A stretch of DNA of 64,000 nt from Epilithonimonas xixisoli. Its GTDB lineage: Bacteria > Bacteroidota > Bacteroidia > Flavobacteriales > Weeksellaceae. Of this stretch, positions 9,205 through 17,973 are shown one piece after another. The notes beneath the pieces are model-generated. The model made no database searches. It was given only the letters and a program-made list of their open reading frames with translations, and had not been told where the DNA came from. Position 1 is the stretch's first letter, and the number at the start of each line of letters is the position of its first letter. A program made the position numbers and the translations under genes. The stretch covers positions 558,001 through 622,000 of the forward strand of contig NZ_SOEO01000001.1 in NCBI RefSeq assembly GCF_004365655.1, read 5' to 3'.

Positions 9205-9228
9205 AAAAACCACCCGAAGGTGGTTTAA
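9205..9228 (-). terminator. Intrinsic terminator of the T9SS HmuY-like gene
   Basis: An 8-bp perfect stem AAACCACC/GGTGGTTT (9207-9214, 9219-9226) with a CGAA tetraloop. On the minus strand it is followed by TTTT. It lies 30 bp after the stop of the gene at 9256-10542. Confidence 0.75.
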
Positions 9229-9255
9229 ATAAAGAATAAAATCTGAAAATATGGC

Positions 9256-10542
9256 TTATTTCACAATAAGCTTTTTTGTTTCTGTTTGTCCGCCGTAAGT
9301 GATTTTTACGATGTAAACTCCAGATGTAAGTTTGTTAAGATCTACTTGTTGTGCAGAGAAACCAGATTGGTTTGCAATGGCAGATTCGTGTACTTTTTTA
9401 CCAGCGAAATCAAAAATCTGAACCGTTCCGTTTGTGGAAGCAGATTGTTTTACATCTAGCAAGATGTTGATTTTTTTGTCCTCTTTCGTTGGGTTTGGAT
9501 AGATTCCGAAGTTTCCTTTTTTACCAAAGTCAGCAACAGAAAGTTCGCTTGTAATGTTTTTGTACTTGAAGAACATATTTCCGTTTGCTGTGCCTCCATT
9601 GGTTGTGAAGTACAATCTGTAATAAGAACTACCTTCTTTGATGTAATAAACAGCATCCGTGTGCGGAGCTCCAATTGTTGGTTTCCAAGAGTGTCCAATT
9701 GTTGAGATAGTCTTAGAGTAGTTGGCAGCGGCAGGAGCAGAAAATGTAGAAGTTCCCTGAGTTTCTGGTCTTACATAAGCAATACTTACGTTAGGAGATT
9801 GTAAAACACCAGCCATTCTGTACATCATTTGCCCGTTGAAGAAAGTGTAATATCTTGTGAACATTAGATCCCAAGCAGATTTAGAAGGCTCTAGGTTTTC
9901 AACTTTTGCACCATTGTCAAATGAGAAATAGTTGAAGTAAGCATCGTCTGTTCCGTTTGCAATCGTTCTGGTTTGTGTTGCGTCCCAAGTAGTTCCATTC
10001 CATTTTGCATATTTGAATGTGTAACCAGCTTGATATTTTTCAATGAAGAACTTGTAATAATCTCCGTTTGCGTATTCCAATACGAACACCACTTTTCCAC
10101 TGATAACACCACCAGGTGAATATGTTCCCCAACCAAAAGTAGTAGGGCCTGCAGGCAATATTGTAGAATTGGCAAATACACCATCTTCTAAAGCCTCTGT
10201 AAGATCTGGATTGTAAAGTGGTTCGCCCCAGTTAGCTTTATCGGCAATTGAAACTGTTTCAAAATCAGCAGGATTGGCAGAAGCTTGATACACTTTTATA
10301 TCTTTAGCGTCATTCACTCTTTCTCCGAAACTGAAAGCTGAATTTCTGAAGAAGGCAACATCCCAAGTATTTGCTGGCTGAGAAACGATATTGTTTGCAG
10401 AGAGATCAAAGAAAACTCTGTTTGCATAGCTTGCTCCCATTGATAGGTTTACTGTTGTGTAACCATATTCATCTGTTTGCGATAATACAGTTTGGCTTAC
10501 TGCTAGAGATAATGCCGTGGCAAAGAATAGTTTTGTTTTCAT
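9256..10542 (-). CDS. T9SS-secreted HmuY-like heme-binding protein
   Basis: The 428-residue protein has a signal peptide (residues 1-21). A beta-rich region with two HmuY-type WD motifs follows (TWDVAFFRNSAF near residue 59, AWDLMFTRYYTFF near 222). It ends in a type IX sorting domain (FGIYPNPTKEDKKINILLD to LIVK). HmuY proteins are heme-capturing proteins that pass heme to a TonB receptor, and here a receptor gene lies 1.1 kb away. The T9SS tail means it should be displayed or released outside the cell, unlike the lipoprotein HmuY-like protein at 13775. A Fur-like operator sits at its promoter. Heme-ligating residues are not certain from sequence. Confidence 0.75.
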   Translation of the reverse strand: MKTKLFFATALSLAVSQTVLSQTDEYGYTTVNLSMGASYANRVFFDLSANNIVSQPANTWDVAFFRNSAFSFGERVNDAKDIKVYQASANPADFETVSIADKANWGEPLYNPDLTEALEDGVFANSTILPAGPTTFGWGTYSPGGVISGKVVFVLEYANGDYYKFFIEKYQAGYTFKYAKWNGTTWDATQTRTIANGTDDAYFNYFSFDNGAKVENLEPSKSAWDLMFTRYYTFFNGQMMYRMAGVLQSPNVSIAYVRPETQGTSTFSAPAAANYSKTISTIGHSWKPTIGAPHTDAVYYIKEGSSYYRLYFTTNGGTANGNMFFKYKNITSELSVADFGKKGNFGIYPNPTKEDKKINILLDVKQSASTNGTVQIFDFAGKKVHESAIANQSGFSAQQVDLNKLTSGVYIVKITYGGQTETKKLIVK

Positions 10543-10564
10543 AATTTATAATAGATTATCTTAT

Positions 10565-10586
10565 TTAGAATGATTCCACAAAACTA
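10565..10586 (-). promoter_or_regulatory. Promoter -7 box and candidate iron-regulator operator of the T9SS HmuY-like gene
   Basis: On the minus strand TAGTTTTG (10586 to 10579) fits the TAnnTTTG box. It runs directly into a 7-1-7 inverted repeat, GTGGAAT-C-ATTCTAA (10579-10565). A further half site TTAGAAT (plus-strand reading) is at 10602-10608. The same arrangement is found before the next T9SS gene at 11558-11579. The regulator is inferred to be Fur-like, from site geometry and gene content. Confidence 0.6.
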
Positions 10587-10677
10587 TAAATTTGTTTTTA
10601 TTTAGAATGGATAAAAATTAAATTATTTTAATTAATGATAAAAATCATATCATCAATAATCAAATTATGAGCATCAA

Positions 10678-10712
10678 AAAAGCCTTCTAATTTTTTTAGA
10701 AGGCTTTTGTTT
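10678..10712 (-). terminator. Intrinsic terminator of the second T9SS gene
   Basis: A 13-bp stem AAAAGCCTTCTAA / TTAGAAGGCTTTT flanked by T runs on both strands lies 22 bp after the stop of the 10734-11528 gene. Confidence 0.8.
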
Positions 10713-10733
10713 TTATAAGTGAAAAATTCTCAA

Positions 10734-11528
10734 TTACTTCTTGATGAATTTTGATTTTACAGATTGTCCGTTTGCATTTTCTATTACGATGAAATAAACG
10801 CCAGTTTTCAATCTTGTAATGTCCAAAGCATTGTTTGTGATTTTTCCCTCTGTAGCTAATTGTCCAGTAGAAGAGTAAACTTTTGCAGTGGAAAGTTGCT
10901 CATTAGAAACAAATCTCAATGAATTATTGTCAGGAGAAACAGCAAATTTAAAGTTGTTATTGAAAGCACTTTCATTAACTGCCAAGCTAACATCATATTT
11001 TACATTGTCAATTTCTAAAGCAGTATGTGGTGCAGTTGGAGTATGTCTTATTACCAGATACGTTCCTGCCGACTGAGGGATATTAACTTTTACATTTTGA
11101 ACAGTAGTGCTGGTAATTGGGATTGGATCACCTACGGGAACAAAAGTACCCACCATATCTGTAGGATTGGTTGCTATACCAATCTGAATGGTTGTTGTTC
11201 CTGGCGAAGAAGCTACTAATCCTGTATCAAAAGAAATAGTTTTATCACCCGCAGGCGCAACGATCTGTGGTGTGATAAGATATAAAGGCTGATTGGAACT
11301 ATTTCCTGGATAAGCTTGAACAGTTTTTGCGGTTCCATTTTCTATGACACGTATAAATGGTGCTGGTGGATTAGGTAAAGGATTTGGAGGTACAATTATT
11401 GACCATCCATACTGTGGGAAAGATGTAGGACCTGCTGTAAAATTAGAGAAATCTTCATTAATTGTTGTTAATTGAGCTTGTGCAATCACTGCGAATAAAG
11501 AAGCTACCAAAAATAGTTTTGCTTTCAT
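10734..11528 (-). CDS. T9SS-exported protein, choice-of-anchor-J-like
   Basis: The start is placed at 11528 because an MKAKLFLVASLFAVIAQAQ signal peptide begins there; the open frame upstream is spurious. The 264-residue protein then shows a beta-sandwich with WSIIVPPNP and a segment ending ALEIDNVKYDV. These are typical of the 'choice-of-anchor J' extracellular domain. A type IX sorting domain starts near SPDNNSLRFVSNEQL and ends VKSKFIKK, with TGVYFIVIEN. No enzymatic motif is seen. It shares the divergent, operator-bearing region with the heme receptor, so an iron-regulated role in surface heme capture is likely but unproven. Confidence 0.75.
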   Translation of the reverse strand: MKAKLFLVASLFAVIAQAQLTTINEDFSNFTAGPTSFPQYGWSIIVPPNPLPNPPAPFIRVIENGTAKTVQAYPGNSSNQPLYLITPQIVAPAGDKTISFDTGLVASSPGTTTIQIGIATNPTDMVGTFVPVGDPIPITSTTVQNVKVNIPQSAGTYLVIRHTPTAPHTALEIDNVKYDVSLAVNESAFNNNFKFAVSPDNNSLRFVSNEQLSTAKVYSSTGQLATEGKITNNALDITRLKTGVYFIVIENANGQSVKSKFIKK

Positions 11529-11557
11529 AATATAGATTATTAAACTTAAATTGTTAT

Positions 11558-11579
11558 TTAGAATTATTCCACAAAAGTA
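11558..11579 (-). promoter_or_regulatory. Promoter -7 box plus 7-1-7 operator of the second T9SS gene
   Basis: The minus-strand box TACTTTTG (11579 to 11572) is followed at once by GTGGAAT-A-ATTCTAA (11572-11558). This is the same arrangement as at 10565-10586 and places the operator over the predicted transcription start. Confidence 0.6.
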
Positions 11580-11588
11580 CAAAATTGT

Positions 11589-11620
11589 TTTTAATGATTC
11601 TAAATAAAATCTTATCTTCG
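11589..11620 (+). promoter_or_regulatory. Candidate operator and promoter of the heme receptor gene
   Basis: TTTTAAT-G-ATTCTAA (11589-11603) shares the right half ATTCTAA with the two T9SS operators. It sits just upstream of TATCTTCG (11613-11620), a 7-of-8 match to the -7 box. Binding here would block the receptor promoter. Confidence 0.5.
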
Positions 11621-11636
11621 CAAAAATTATTTTTAG

Positions 11637-13769
11637 ATGAAGAAGAGAACGATGAGCCTTTTGTCATTAGCAATTTTGAATTTTGCCTATGCTCAAAAAG
11701 ACTCACTTAATCAAAAAAATATTGAAGAGGTTGTCGTTACCGGACAATTTACACCACAGTCTATCAACAAATCTATTTATAAAGTAGAAGTGATAGATGC
11801 TGCTCAAATCAAGAATATGGCAGTTACCAATGCTGCTGAAGTTCTTAATCAAAATCTTAATATTCTGATAACGCCAGATTCTGGTTCTGGAGATTCTAAT
11901 GCCAATATCCTTGGACTTAACGGTGCTTACACCAAAATTTTAATTGATAACATTCCAGTCGTGAGTGATCAAGGAATGGGGAATAATGTAGATCTTACAA
12001 AAATCAATGTCAATAATATTGAGCGCATCGAGATTGTAAAAGGTTCTATGGGCGTGGAATATGGAAATAATGCTGTAGCAGGTGTTATCAATATTATTAC
12101 CAAAAAAAGCTATGGTAAGAAATTCACTGCCAATCTTTCTTTACAAGAAGAAACAGTTGGGAAAGAATATGACCTCTATAAAAAAGGAAACGGTAGACAC
12201 ATCCAAAGTTTGAATTTGGGCTATAAAATCAATGACAATTGGCAATTGACTGCTGATATTAACCATAATGATTTTCAGGGTTTCCAAGGTAGACGAAATG
12301 GGTACAAATATTTCACCGAAGGTAATGATGGAAAGCGGGGATACGAGTGGCAACCAAAAGATATGATTGTCGCAAATGCCGCGGTTCGCTATTCCAAAAA
12401 TAAAACATCATTGTTCTATAAAATTAATTTCCTGAATGAGGAAATCAATTACAGAGATTATCTGGTTGAGGAACTTTATTTGGGCGGAGGAAACCGAACA
12501 TACGTCGCAAAAGATGCTGATTATTTTACCAAAAGATGGATTCACCAATTGAATGTTCAGACACAGATTGGAAGCAGAATCAACTATTCTGGAGATTTTT
12601 CATATCAGGTTCAAGAACGTAATCGACAGAATTATGAATATGATGTTCCAAACAGACAAATTCTTTCAAAGTATAATAAGTTTACGTATTTCAAATCAGA
12701 AGTTTTGTATTCTCGTGGAATGTTCAGTAATTTTTTAGATAGTGAAAAATTCAACTTTCAAATTGGTTATGAGTTAGATAGAACCAATGGAACTGCAGAC
12801 GCATCCATATTTGTTTATAATCCTGAGGAGCCTACTACAAGAAAGAATATCTTTAATTATGCGAATTTCATCTCAGCAGAATGGCAGATTTCGGATAAAT
12901 TCTCAGTAAGACCAGGCGCACGTTTGGCATTGAGTGATAAATTTGAAAGTCAGTTTAATTACTCATTAACAGGTAGATATAGTCTTGGAGAGAATTCTAA
13001 TTTGCGTGCAATCTTCGGTTCGGCAAACAGATTTCCAACTTATGAAGAGTTGTACACTTTGATGATTGATGCCAATCATAACATTCAAGGTAATGAAAAT
13101 CTAACGCCAGAAACAGGTTATTCTTTAGGTGTTTTCACAGATCATAAATTCAATTCTGGAAGTGATTGGAAATTGGATGCTTCCTTAAACTGGTTGTATC
13201 TCGATGTAAAAGACAGAATAGAATCTGTTGTCGTTAGCAATATTCCTTTAGTTTATAATTTTCTCAATGTAGATAATTACAGATCAAATATGTTTTCGGG
13301 ATCGCTTAATGTAAGGAAAAATGCTTTCTCGATCAATTCAGGCGTTTCTGTTATGGGAATTTCTCAAGTTTTGAACACTGGGAATGTGACATCATCAGAC
13401 TCATACAATTATTTTCTTGAAGCCAATCTTGCTGCAAATTACATCTTGCCTAAAACAAAAACCATTTTCGCATTGTATTATAAGTATACAGGAAAAAGAA
13501 AAGCATTTGTCCACGAGCCTGGATCGGTTGTTTCAGATCCAGGTAGGTATGTTCTTGGAGATGTGCAAGATTTCAGTATGCTGAATTTCACGTTAAGTCA
13601 GCCATTTTTCAAAAATCATTTCGAAGTTGCTTTGGGAATCAAAAATATTTTTGATGTGACAACCATTAGAAATACAACACTTTCTGGCGGAAATCATAAC
13701 GCTGCAGAGTCTAACCAAAATCTTTTTTACGGCAGAAGCTATTTCGCTCGTTTAAACTATAATTTCTAA
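11637..13769 (+). CDS. hmuR: TonB-dependent outer-membrane receptor, probable heme receptor
   Basis: The 710-residue protein has a signal peptide (to about residue 19), a TonB-box-like EEVVVTGQF, and a plug domain (about 40-160). The plug includes VLNQNLNILITPDSGSGDSNANILGL and MGVEYGNNAVAGVINIITKKSYG. A 22-strand-type barrel follows and ends in a terminal aromatic (NYNF). This is a full-length receptor without an N-terminal carboxypeptidase-like domain. It heads an operon with an HmuY-like lipoprotein and the HmuTUV transporter, so heme or hemoprotein-derived heme is the probable ligand. The gap to the next gene is 5 bp. The operator upstream suggests iron repression. Confidence 0.85.
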   Translation: MKKRTMSLLSLAILNFAYAQKDSLNQKNIEEVVVTGQFTPQSINKSIYKVEVIDAAQIKNMAVTNAAEVLNQNLNILITPDSGSGDSNANILGLNGAYTKILIDNIPVVSDQGMGNNVDLTKINVNNIERIEIVKGSMGVEYGNNAVAGVINIITKKSYGKKFTANLSLQEETVGKEYDLYKKGNGRHIQSLNLGYKINDNWQLTADINHNDFQGFQGRRNGYKYFTEGNDGKRGYEWQPKDMIVANAAVRYSKNKTSLFYKINFLNEEINYRDYLVEELYLGGGNRTYVAKDADYFTKRWIHQLNVQTQIGSRINYSGDFSYQVQERNRQNYEYDVPNRQILSKYNKFTYFKSEVLYSRGMFSNFLDSEKFNFQIGYELDRTNGTADASIFVYNPEEPTTRKNIFNYANFISAEWQISDKFSVRPGARLALSDKFESQFNYSLTGRYSLGENSNLRAIFGSANRFPTYEELYTLMIDANHNIQGNENLTPETGYSLGVFTDHKFNSGSDWKLDASLNWLYLDVKDRIESVVVSNIPLVYNFLNVDNYRSNMFSGSLNVRKNAFSINSGVSVMGISQVLNTGNVTSSDSYNYFLEANLAANYILPKTKTIFALYYKYTGKRKAFVHEPGSVVSDPGRYVLGDVQDFSMLNFTLSQPFFKNHFEVALGIKNIFDVTTIRNTTLSGGNHNAAESNQNLFYGRSYFARLNYNF

Positions 13770-13774
13770 TAATT

Positions 13775-14881
13775 ATGAAAAAATTATTTCTTTATATTTC
13801 GATAGTTTCAGGATTTTTATTTCAATCTTGTATCAATGATAATGAGGATCCAATTGCAGTTTCTCCTATAGAAGGTTCTATTGTAAATCCTTCTGTTGGT
13901 GGCGCAACACAACCCAATCAGATTTGGTTTGACCTCAGTTCTGGGACGGAAACTAAGACAAATAGGGCAGATTGGGATTTGGCATTTTATTCAGGCAATG
14001 AATTCAAAGTGGTTCTTAATAGTTCTATAATGATGGCTGCTGGAAAAATTCCAAATGCGACAAACATTGATTTGGTGAAGGAATCAGATGTGACTTCTTT
14101 GAAAGATCAAGTGCAGGTTGCCAATTTCAATCCAGAAAATGAAAATTACATCGATACTGTAACTGGGAATTATTTGACAGGCTACACGGCGATTTCAGAG
14201 ATTTCAGCGACTGATTCACAAAACGCAATTTATTTAGTGAATCTGGGTAAAGATATTTACAAAGGCAATGTTGCAATAGGTTCTGTGACCACTGGAGGCG
14301 ATCTTAGAGGTTGGATGAAAGTTCAAATCACAAGAAATGCAAGTGGTTATAAAATCAAATATGCCGAACTCAATAGCACATCGCACAAAGAGGTTAACAT
14401 TGATAAAAACTTTGATTACAACTTCACATTTTTTAGTTTGAAAAATGACAAAGAAGTGATGATTCAGCCAGAGAAAAAACATTGGGATATCTGTTTCACC
14501 GTATTTACAAATATCATCGAGGGAGCTGGAAGTTATGTTTACGCAGATTTTATTTTGAGTAATATTTTAAGTGGCGTTGGAGCTTATGAAGTAGTTGTAA
14601 CTGCGCCTGCTACAGGTTCAGAAGCCTATAATAACTTCAAGTTGGAAAATGTAGAGCCCTCAAAATTTATTTTTAATGATCACCGCGCGATCGGTGGAAA
14701 TTGGAGAAATCCAGTTGGAGCCAACGGATTGGAAACTTATGGTGATAGATTCTATGTAGTGCGTGATGCGGAAGGTTATTTCTTCAAAATTAGATTTACT
14801 CGAATGACAAAAGCGCAAACAGACCAGTTTGGTCAAGCTGGAGAAAGAGGCTTCCCACAATTTGAATATCAGCCTCTCTAA
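13775..14881 (+). CDS. hmuY: HmuY-like heme-binding lipoprotein
   Basis: The 368-residue protein carries a lipoprotein signal (SGFLFQSC, Cys near residue 19). It has two copies of the family's WD-containing core (RADWDLAFYSGNEFKVVL near residue 65 and KKHWDICFTVFTN near 235), then YGDRFYVVRDAEGYFFKIRF at the end. HmuY lipoproteins capture heme at the outer membrane and hand it to the TonB receptor, whose gene ends 5 bp upstream. It has no T9SS tail, in contrast to the relative at 9256-10542. The axial heme ligands cannot be named from sequence alone. Confidence 0.8.
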   Translation: MKKLFLYISIVSGFLFQSCINDNEDPIAVSPIEGSIVNPSVGGATQPNQIWFDLSSGTETKTNRADWDLAFYSGNEFKVVLNSSIMMAAGKIPNATNIDLVKESDVTSLKDQVQVANFNPENENYIDTVTGNYLTGYTAISEISATDSQNAIYLVNLGKDIYKGNVAIGSVTTGGDLRGWMKVQITRNASGYKIKYAELNSTSHKEVNIDKNFDYNFTFFSLKNDKEVMIQPEKKHWDICFTVFTNIIEGAGSYVYADFILSNILSGVGAYEVVVTAPATGSEAYNNFKLENVEPSKFIFNDHRAIGGNWRNPVGANGLETYGDRFYVVRDAEGYFFKIRFTRMTKAQTDQFGQAGERGFPQFEYQPL

Positions 14882-14916
14882 TATTATATCTAATAAAGAT
14901 CAAATCCAAATTTCAT

Positions 14917-15798
14917 ATGAAAAACATCAAAATAGCAGTCCTTTCAGCAATCCTATTATCAGGAATTTCTTGTAAAAAAGAAGATTCAAAAGTGGCAGCA
15001 ACAGAAGAAACAAAAACAGAAACGCCTGTTTCTAATCATAGAATTGTCAGCATCAGTGGAGGTGTTACAGAGATTGTGGCGGCTCTCGGTCACGAGAAAG
15101 AAATCGTTGGGACAGATGTTACAAGCACATATCCAGAGACGCTGGAAGCTACTGCAGAAAACCTGGGTCACGTTCGCTCTATGACTATTGAACCCGTTAT
15201 GGCACTTAATCCAACTTTGATTTTAGCATCCGACAAAGATGTGAATCCAGATTTGTTAGAAAAAATCAAAGCCTCTAAGATTCAGACCGAATTATTCAAA
15301 CAAGAGTTCACGATTGATGGAACCAAAAATTTGATTAATCAAGTGGCAAAAGCTTTAGGAAACACCAATCAGCAAGAATTGTTGGACAAAATTGATGCAG
15401 ATGTAAAACAAATCCAGCCAATTGCCAACAAACCAAAAGTCCTTTTCATCTACGCAAGAGGAAATATGATGATGGTTGGGGGCAAAAACACACCGATGGC
15501 AAGCATTATTGAAATTGCTGGCGGACAAAACGCAGCCAACGATTTTGAAGATTTCAAACCTTTGACGCCGGAAGCAGTTGTACAATCAAATCCTGATGTT
15601 CTATTGTTTTTTACGACCGGATTGCAAGGTTCTGGTGGAGCAGAAGGTGCTTTGAAAATGCCTGGCGTTTCTCAGACCAATGCCGGTAAAAACAAACGCA
15701 TAATTGCGTTGGATGGTGGATTACTATCATCTTTCGGACCAAGAGTCGGCGAAGCAGCATTGAGCCTCAACAAACTACTTATCGAATCGACAAAATAA
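14917..15798 (+). CDS. hmuT: Heme ABC transporter substrate-binding lipoprotein
   Basis: The 293-residue protein belongs to the BtuF/FhuD/HmuT-type periplasmic binding family. A lipoprotein signal ends at LLSGISC (Cys near residue 19). The fold markers are RIVSISGGVTEIVAALGHEKEIVGTDVTSTYPE and the second-lobe segment ARGNMMMVGGKNTPMASIIEIAGG, which matches heme-binding HmuT proteins. It should deliver heme from the periplasm to the permease encoded next. It lies 35 bp after the HmuY-like gene, in the same operon. Confidence 0.88.
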   Translation: MKNIKIAVLSAILLSGISCKKEDSKVAATEETKTETPVSNHRIVSISGGVTEIVAALGHEKEIVGTDVTSTYPETLEATAENLGHVRSMTIEPVMALNPTLILASDKDVNPDLLEKIKASKIQTELFKQEFTIDGTKNLINQVAKALGNTNQQELLDKIDADVKQIQPIANKPKVLFIYARGNMMMVGGKNTPMASIIEIAGGQNAANDFEDFKPLTPEAVVQSNPDVLLFFTTGLQGSGGAEGALKMPGVSQTNAGKNKRIIALDGGLLSSFGPRVGEAALSLNKLLIESTK

Positions 15799-15806
15799 TT
15801 TTATTT

Positions 15807-15830
15807 GCTCCCTTTAGGGTTGGGGAAATT
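15807..15830 (+). repeat. Dispersed repeat GCTCCCTTTAGGGTTGGGG, copy 1
   Basis: The 19-base core recurs as an inverted copy at 41311-41330 and lacking its first base in direct orientation at 41360-41377. Here it lies in the 34-bp gap between hmuT and hmuU, just before the annotated hmuU start. Confidence 0.7.
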
Positions 15831-15832
15831 GA

Positions 15833-16924
15833 ATGAAATTTTGTCTATCATCTATTTGTCTAAATTCTCTAAGTCTAATTAATTTGAAATCAAAAAGTCT
15901 TACATTCTACGCCATCATCGGTATTATAATCTTAATACTGATGATGGTTTTAGCTTTAAATATCGGCGTTTACGACTTCGGAAAATCTTCTGCTTATGAG
16001 GTTTTCTGGAAATTCATAAACGGCGATTCATCATTATCACTCAGCGAAAAATACATCATTTGGGAAGTCCGTGCTTCTAGAATTGTAATGACGGTTTTGA
16101 TAGGAAGTATGCTCGCTGTTTCCGGAACCACATTGCAAGGAATGTTCAAAAATCCTCTGGCAACAGGCGAAGCGATTGGATTGACTTCTGGAGCAACACT
16201 TTTAGCGGCAATTGCAATCGTCCTAGGACATACATTTGAAGCGTATCTTCCGGAGATTTTTCGCAATTCTTTGGTTGGCGTTTCTGCATTTGTCGGTGCA
16301 TTATTGGCAATGATCATCGTTTACAGAATCTCCACCAGCAACGGAAAAACCAATGTCGTAATGATGCTACTAAGCGGTGTTGCCATCACTTCAATTGGAT
16401 TTTCAATAACTGGATTTCTAATTTACATTTCAAAAGACGAACAATTAAGAGACTTGACTTTCTGGAATCTCGGAAGTCTTGCGGCGGCAACTTGGACGAA
16501 AAATATCATTTTGACCATCGTTTTGGTTTTGTCATATCTGATAATCTTACCAAAAGGAAAAGCTTTGAATGCAATGATGTTGGGCGAAAAAGATGCAGAA
16601 CATTTGGGAATCAATGTTGAAACTTTGAAGAAGCAAATTGTGGTAATCACCGCTTTGATGGTTGGAACTTGCGTCGCATTTTCCGGAACCATCGGCTTTG
16701 TCGGATTGATTGTGCCATATATTCTGAGGTTGCTTTTTCGTTCAGATTATCACTTCATTTTACCATTGTCAGCCATTTGCGGAAGTATTTTATTACTCAT
16801 TGCAGATACGATTAGCAGAACAATTGTAGCACCTTCCGAGTTGCCCATCGGGATTTTAACATCATTGATTGGAGGACCGATTTTTATTGCGATTTTGATC
16901 AAATTTAAAAATACACTGAGATGA
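15833..16924 (+). CDS. hmuU: Heme ABC transporter permease (FecCD family)
   Basis: The 363-residue inner-membrane protein has about nine to ten transmembrane helices and the FecCD signatures. These are RASRIVMTVLIGSMLAVSGTTLQGMFKNPLATGEAIGLTSGA and, near the C-terminus, GTIGFVGLIVPYILRLLF. It forms the channel for HmuT-delivered heme. The first 17 residues (MKFCLSSICLNSLSLIN) precede the first helix and look like translated repeat sequence, so the native start may be the TTG near 15881. The stop overlaps the start of hmuV (ATGA), which indicates translational coupling. Confidence 0.9.
   Translation: MKFCLSSICLNSLSLINLKSKSLTFYAIIGIIILILMMVLALNIGVYDFGKSSAYEVFWKFINGDSSLSLSEKYIIWEVRASRIVMTVLIGSMLAVSGTTLQGMFKNPLATGEAIGLTSGATLLAAIAIVLGHTFEAYLPEIFRNSLVGVSAFVGALLAMIIVYRISTSNGKTNVVMMLLSGVAITSIGFSITGFLIYISKDEQLRDLTFWNLGSLAAATWTKNIILTIVLVLSYLIILPKGKALNAMMLGEKDAEHLGINVETLKKQIVVITALMVGTCVAFSGTIGFVGLIVPYILRLLFRSDYHFILPLSAICGSILLLIADTISRTIVAPSELPIGILTSLIGGPIFIAILIKFKNTLR
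15842..15885. repeat. 7-bp-period array under the hmuU 5' end
   Basis: The sequence reads approximately GTCTATC, ATCTATT, TGTCTAA, ATTCTCT, AAGTCTA, ATTAATT. These are degenerate heptamers with CT at a fixed position. It resembles the array between the response regulator and kinase genes at 22045-22079. Confidence 0.5.
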
Positions 16925-17697
16925 TAAAAGGACAGCAAATCAATTATCAAAGTCAGAAAGTCAGCATTTTGAAAGATGTCGAAATCACTGTCGGTTACGG
17001 CGAATTTCTTGCGATTGTCGGCCCCAATGGCGCAGGAAAATCCAGCCTCCTGAATGTCCTCGCCAACGAGATCAAAACCGATAACAAAAAGAACATCCAT
17101 TTCAAAGACAAGATTCTTGCAGACTGGAATTTGGAGGAATTATCAAAGCACAAAGCCAAATTTTCCCAGCACAATGCGCAGGATATTCCGCTTTTGGTGA
17201 AGGACGTTGTGATGATGGGTCGCTATCCCTATTTCAATTCTCAGCCACATTCCGAAGATTTCAAATCCGTCGAAAAAGCAATGATAGAAACCGACGTCAT
17301 CCATTTTCAAAACCGTGAGTACAATTCACTTTCGGGCGGAGAAAAGCAACGGGTTCACTTGTCGAGAGTTCTCGCGCAGTTGGACAATGATGTTGCACAC
17401 CGACTAATGTTTTTGGACGAACCACTTAATAATCTGGATATTAAACATCAATACAGAACATTAGAACTGATAAAAAAATTCACGGAAAATGGCAATACAG
17501 CGATTGTCGTTTTGCACGATCTCAATCTCGCGGCGCGTTTTGCCAACAAGATTTTATTGATGGAAAACGGACAGGTATTGTCACACGGTTTGCCGGAAGA
17601 AGTTTTCACAGAAGAGACGATCAGCAAGGCCTACAATTTTCCGTGCACCATCTGCAAACATCCTGTAAATGATGATACGATGATTTTGTTTGGATAG
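16921..17697 (+). CDS. hmuV: Heme ABC transporter ATP-binding protein
   Basis: The 258-residue ATPase drives the HmuU permease. It has Walker A GPNGAGKSS (near residue 38), the Q-loop region KFSQHNAQD, the signature LSGGEKQRVHLSRVLAQL, Walker B LMFLDEPLNNLD, and the H-loop His in VVLHDLNLAARF. The C-terminus is normal for HmuV. The start overlaps the hmuU stop by four bases, as is usual in these operons. It is the last gene before a 276-bp spacer with a dispersed repeat. Confidence 0.92.
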   Translation: MIKGQQINYQSQKVSILKDVEITVGYGEFLAIVGPNGAGKSSLLNVLANEIKTDNKKNIHFKDKILADWNLEELSKHKAKFSQHNAQDIPLLVKDVVMMGRYPYFNSQPHSEDFKSVEKAMIETDVIHFQNREYNSLSGGEKQRVHLSRVLAQLDNDVAHRLMFLDEPLNNLDIKHQYRTLELIKKFTENGNTAIVVLHDLNLAARFANKILLMENGQVLSHGLPEEVFTEETISKAYNFPCTICKHPVNDDTMILFG

Positions 17698-17740
17698 AAA
17701 ATTTGAAATAATTTGACTATGTCGAACCACTAAGTTAGGT

Positions 17741-17848
17741 TTGGGCAGCTTTTCCGCCTTCCGCTCCCAATCTTTTTTGCAAGACGATTTTATAATCAAT
17801 AGAACTTTAGTTAATGCAAAAAAGGATTTCCGCTCAAGTCGGGCTGCG
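17741..17848 (+). repeat. Dispersed intergenic hairpin repeat, family A, copy 1
   Basis: It starts TTGGGCAGCTTTTCCGCCTTCCGCTCCC and ends AAAGGATTTCCGCTCAAGTCGGGCTGCG. TTTTTTGCA pairs with TGCAAAAAA inside. A close relative is at 23458-23545, with an inverted one at 41461-41555. It fills most of the hmuV-methyltransferase spacer. Confidence 0.65.
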
Positions 17849-17973
17849 TAAGATTCTCTGTTTAAGAAAGCTACGAAGTTGCGATAGATTGGTAGAAAAT
17901 AGTGAAACAATAACCAAGGTGCCAAGCTCCGAAATGTTATAAGTAGAAAATTTGTGTTCAAAAAACTAAAAAA

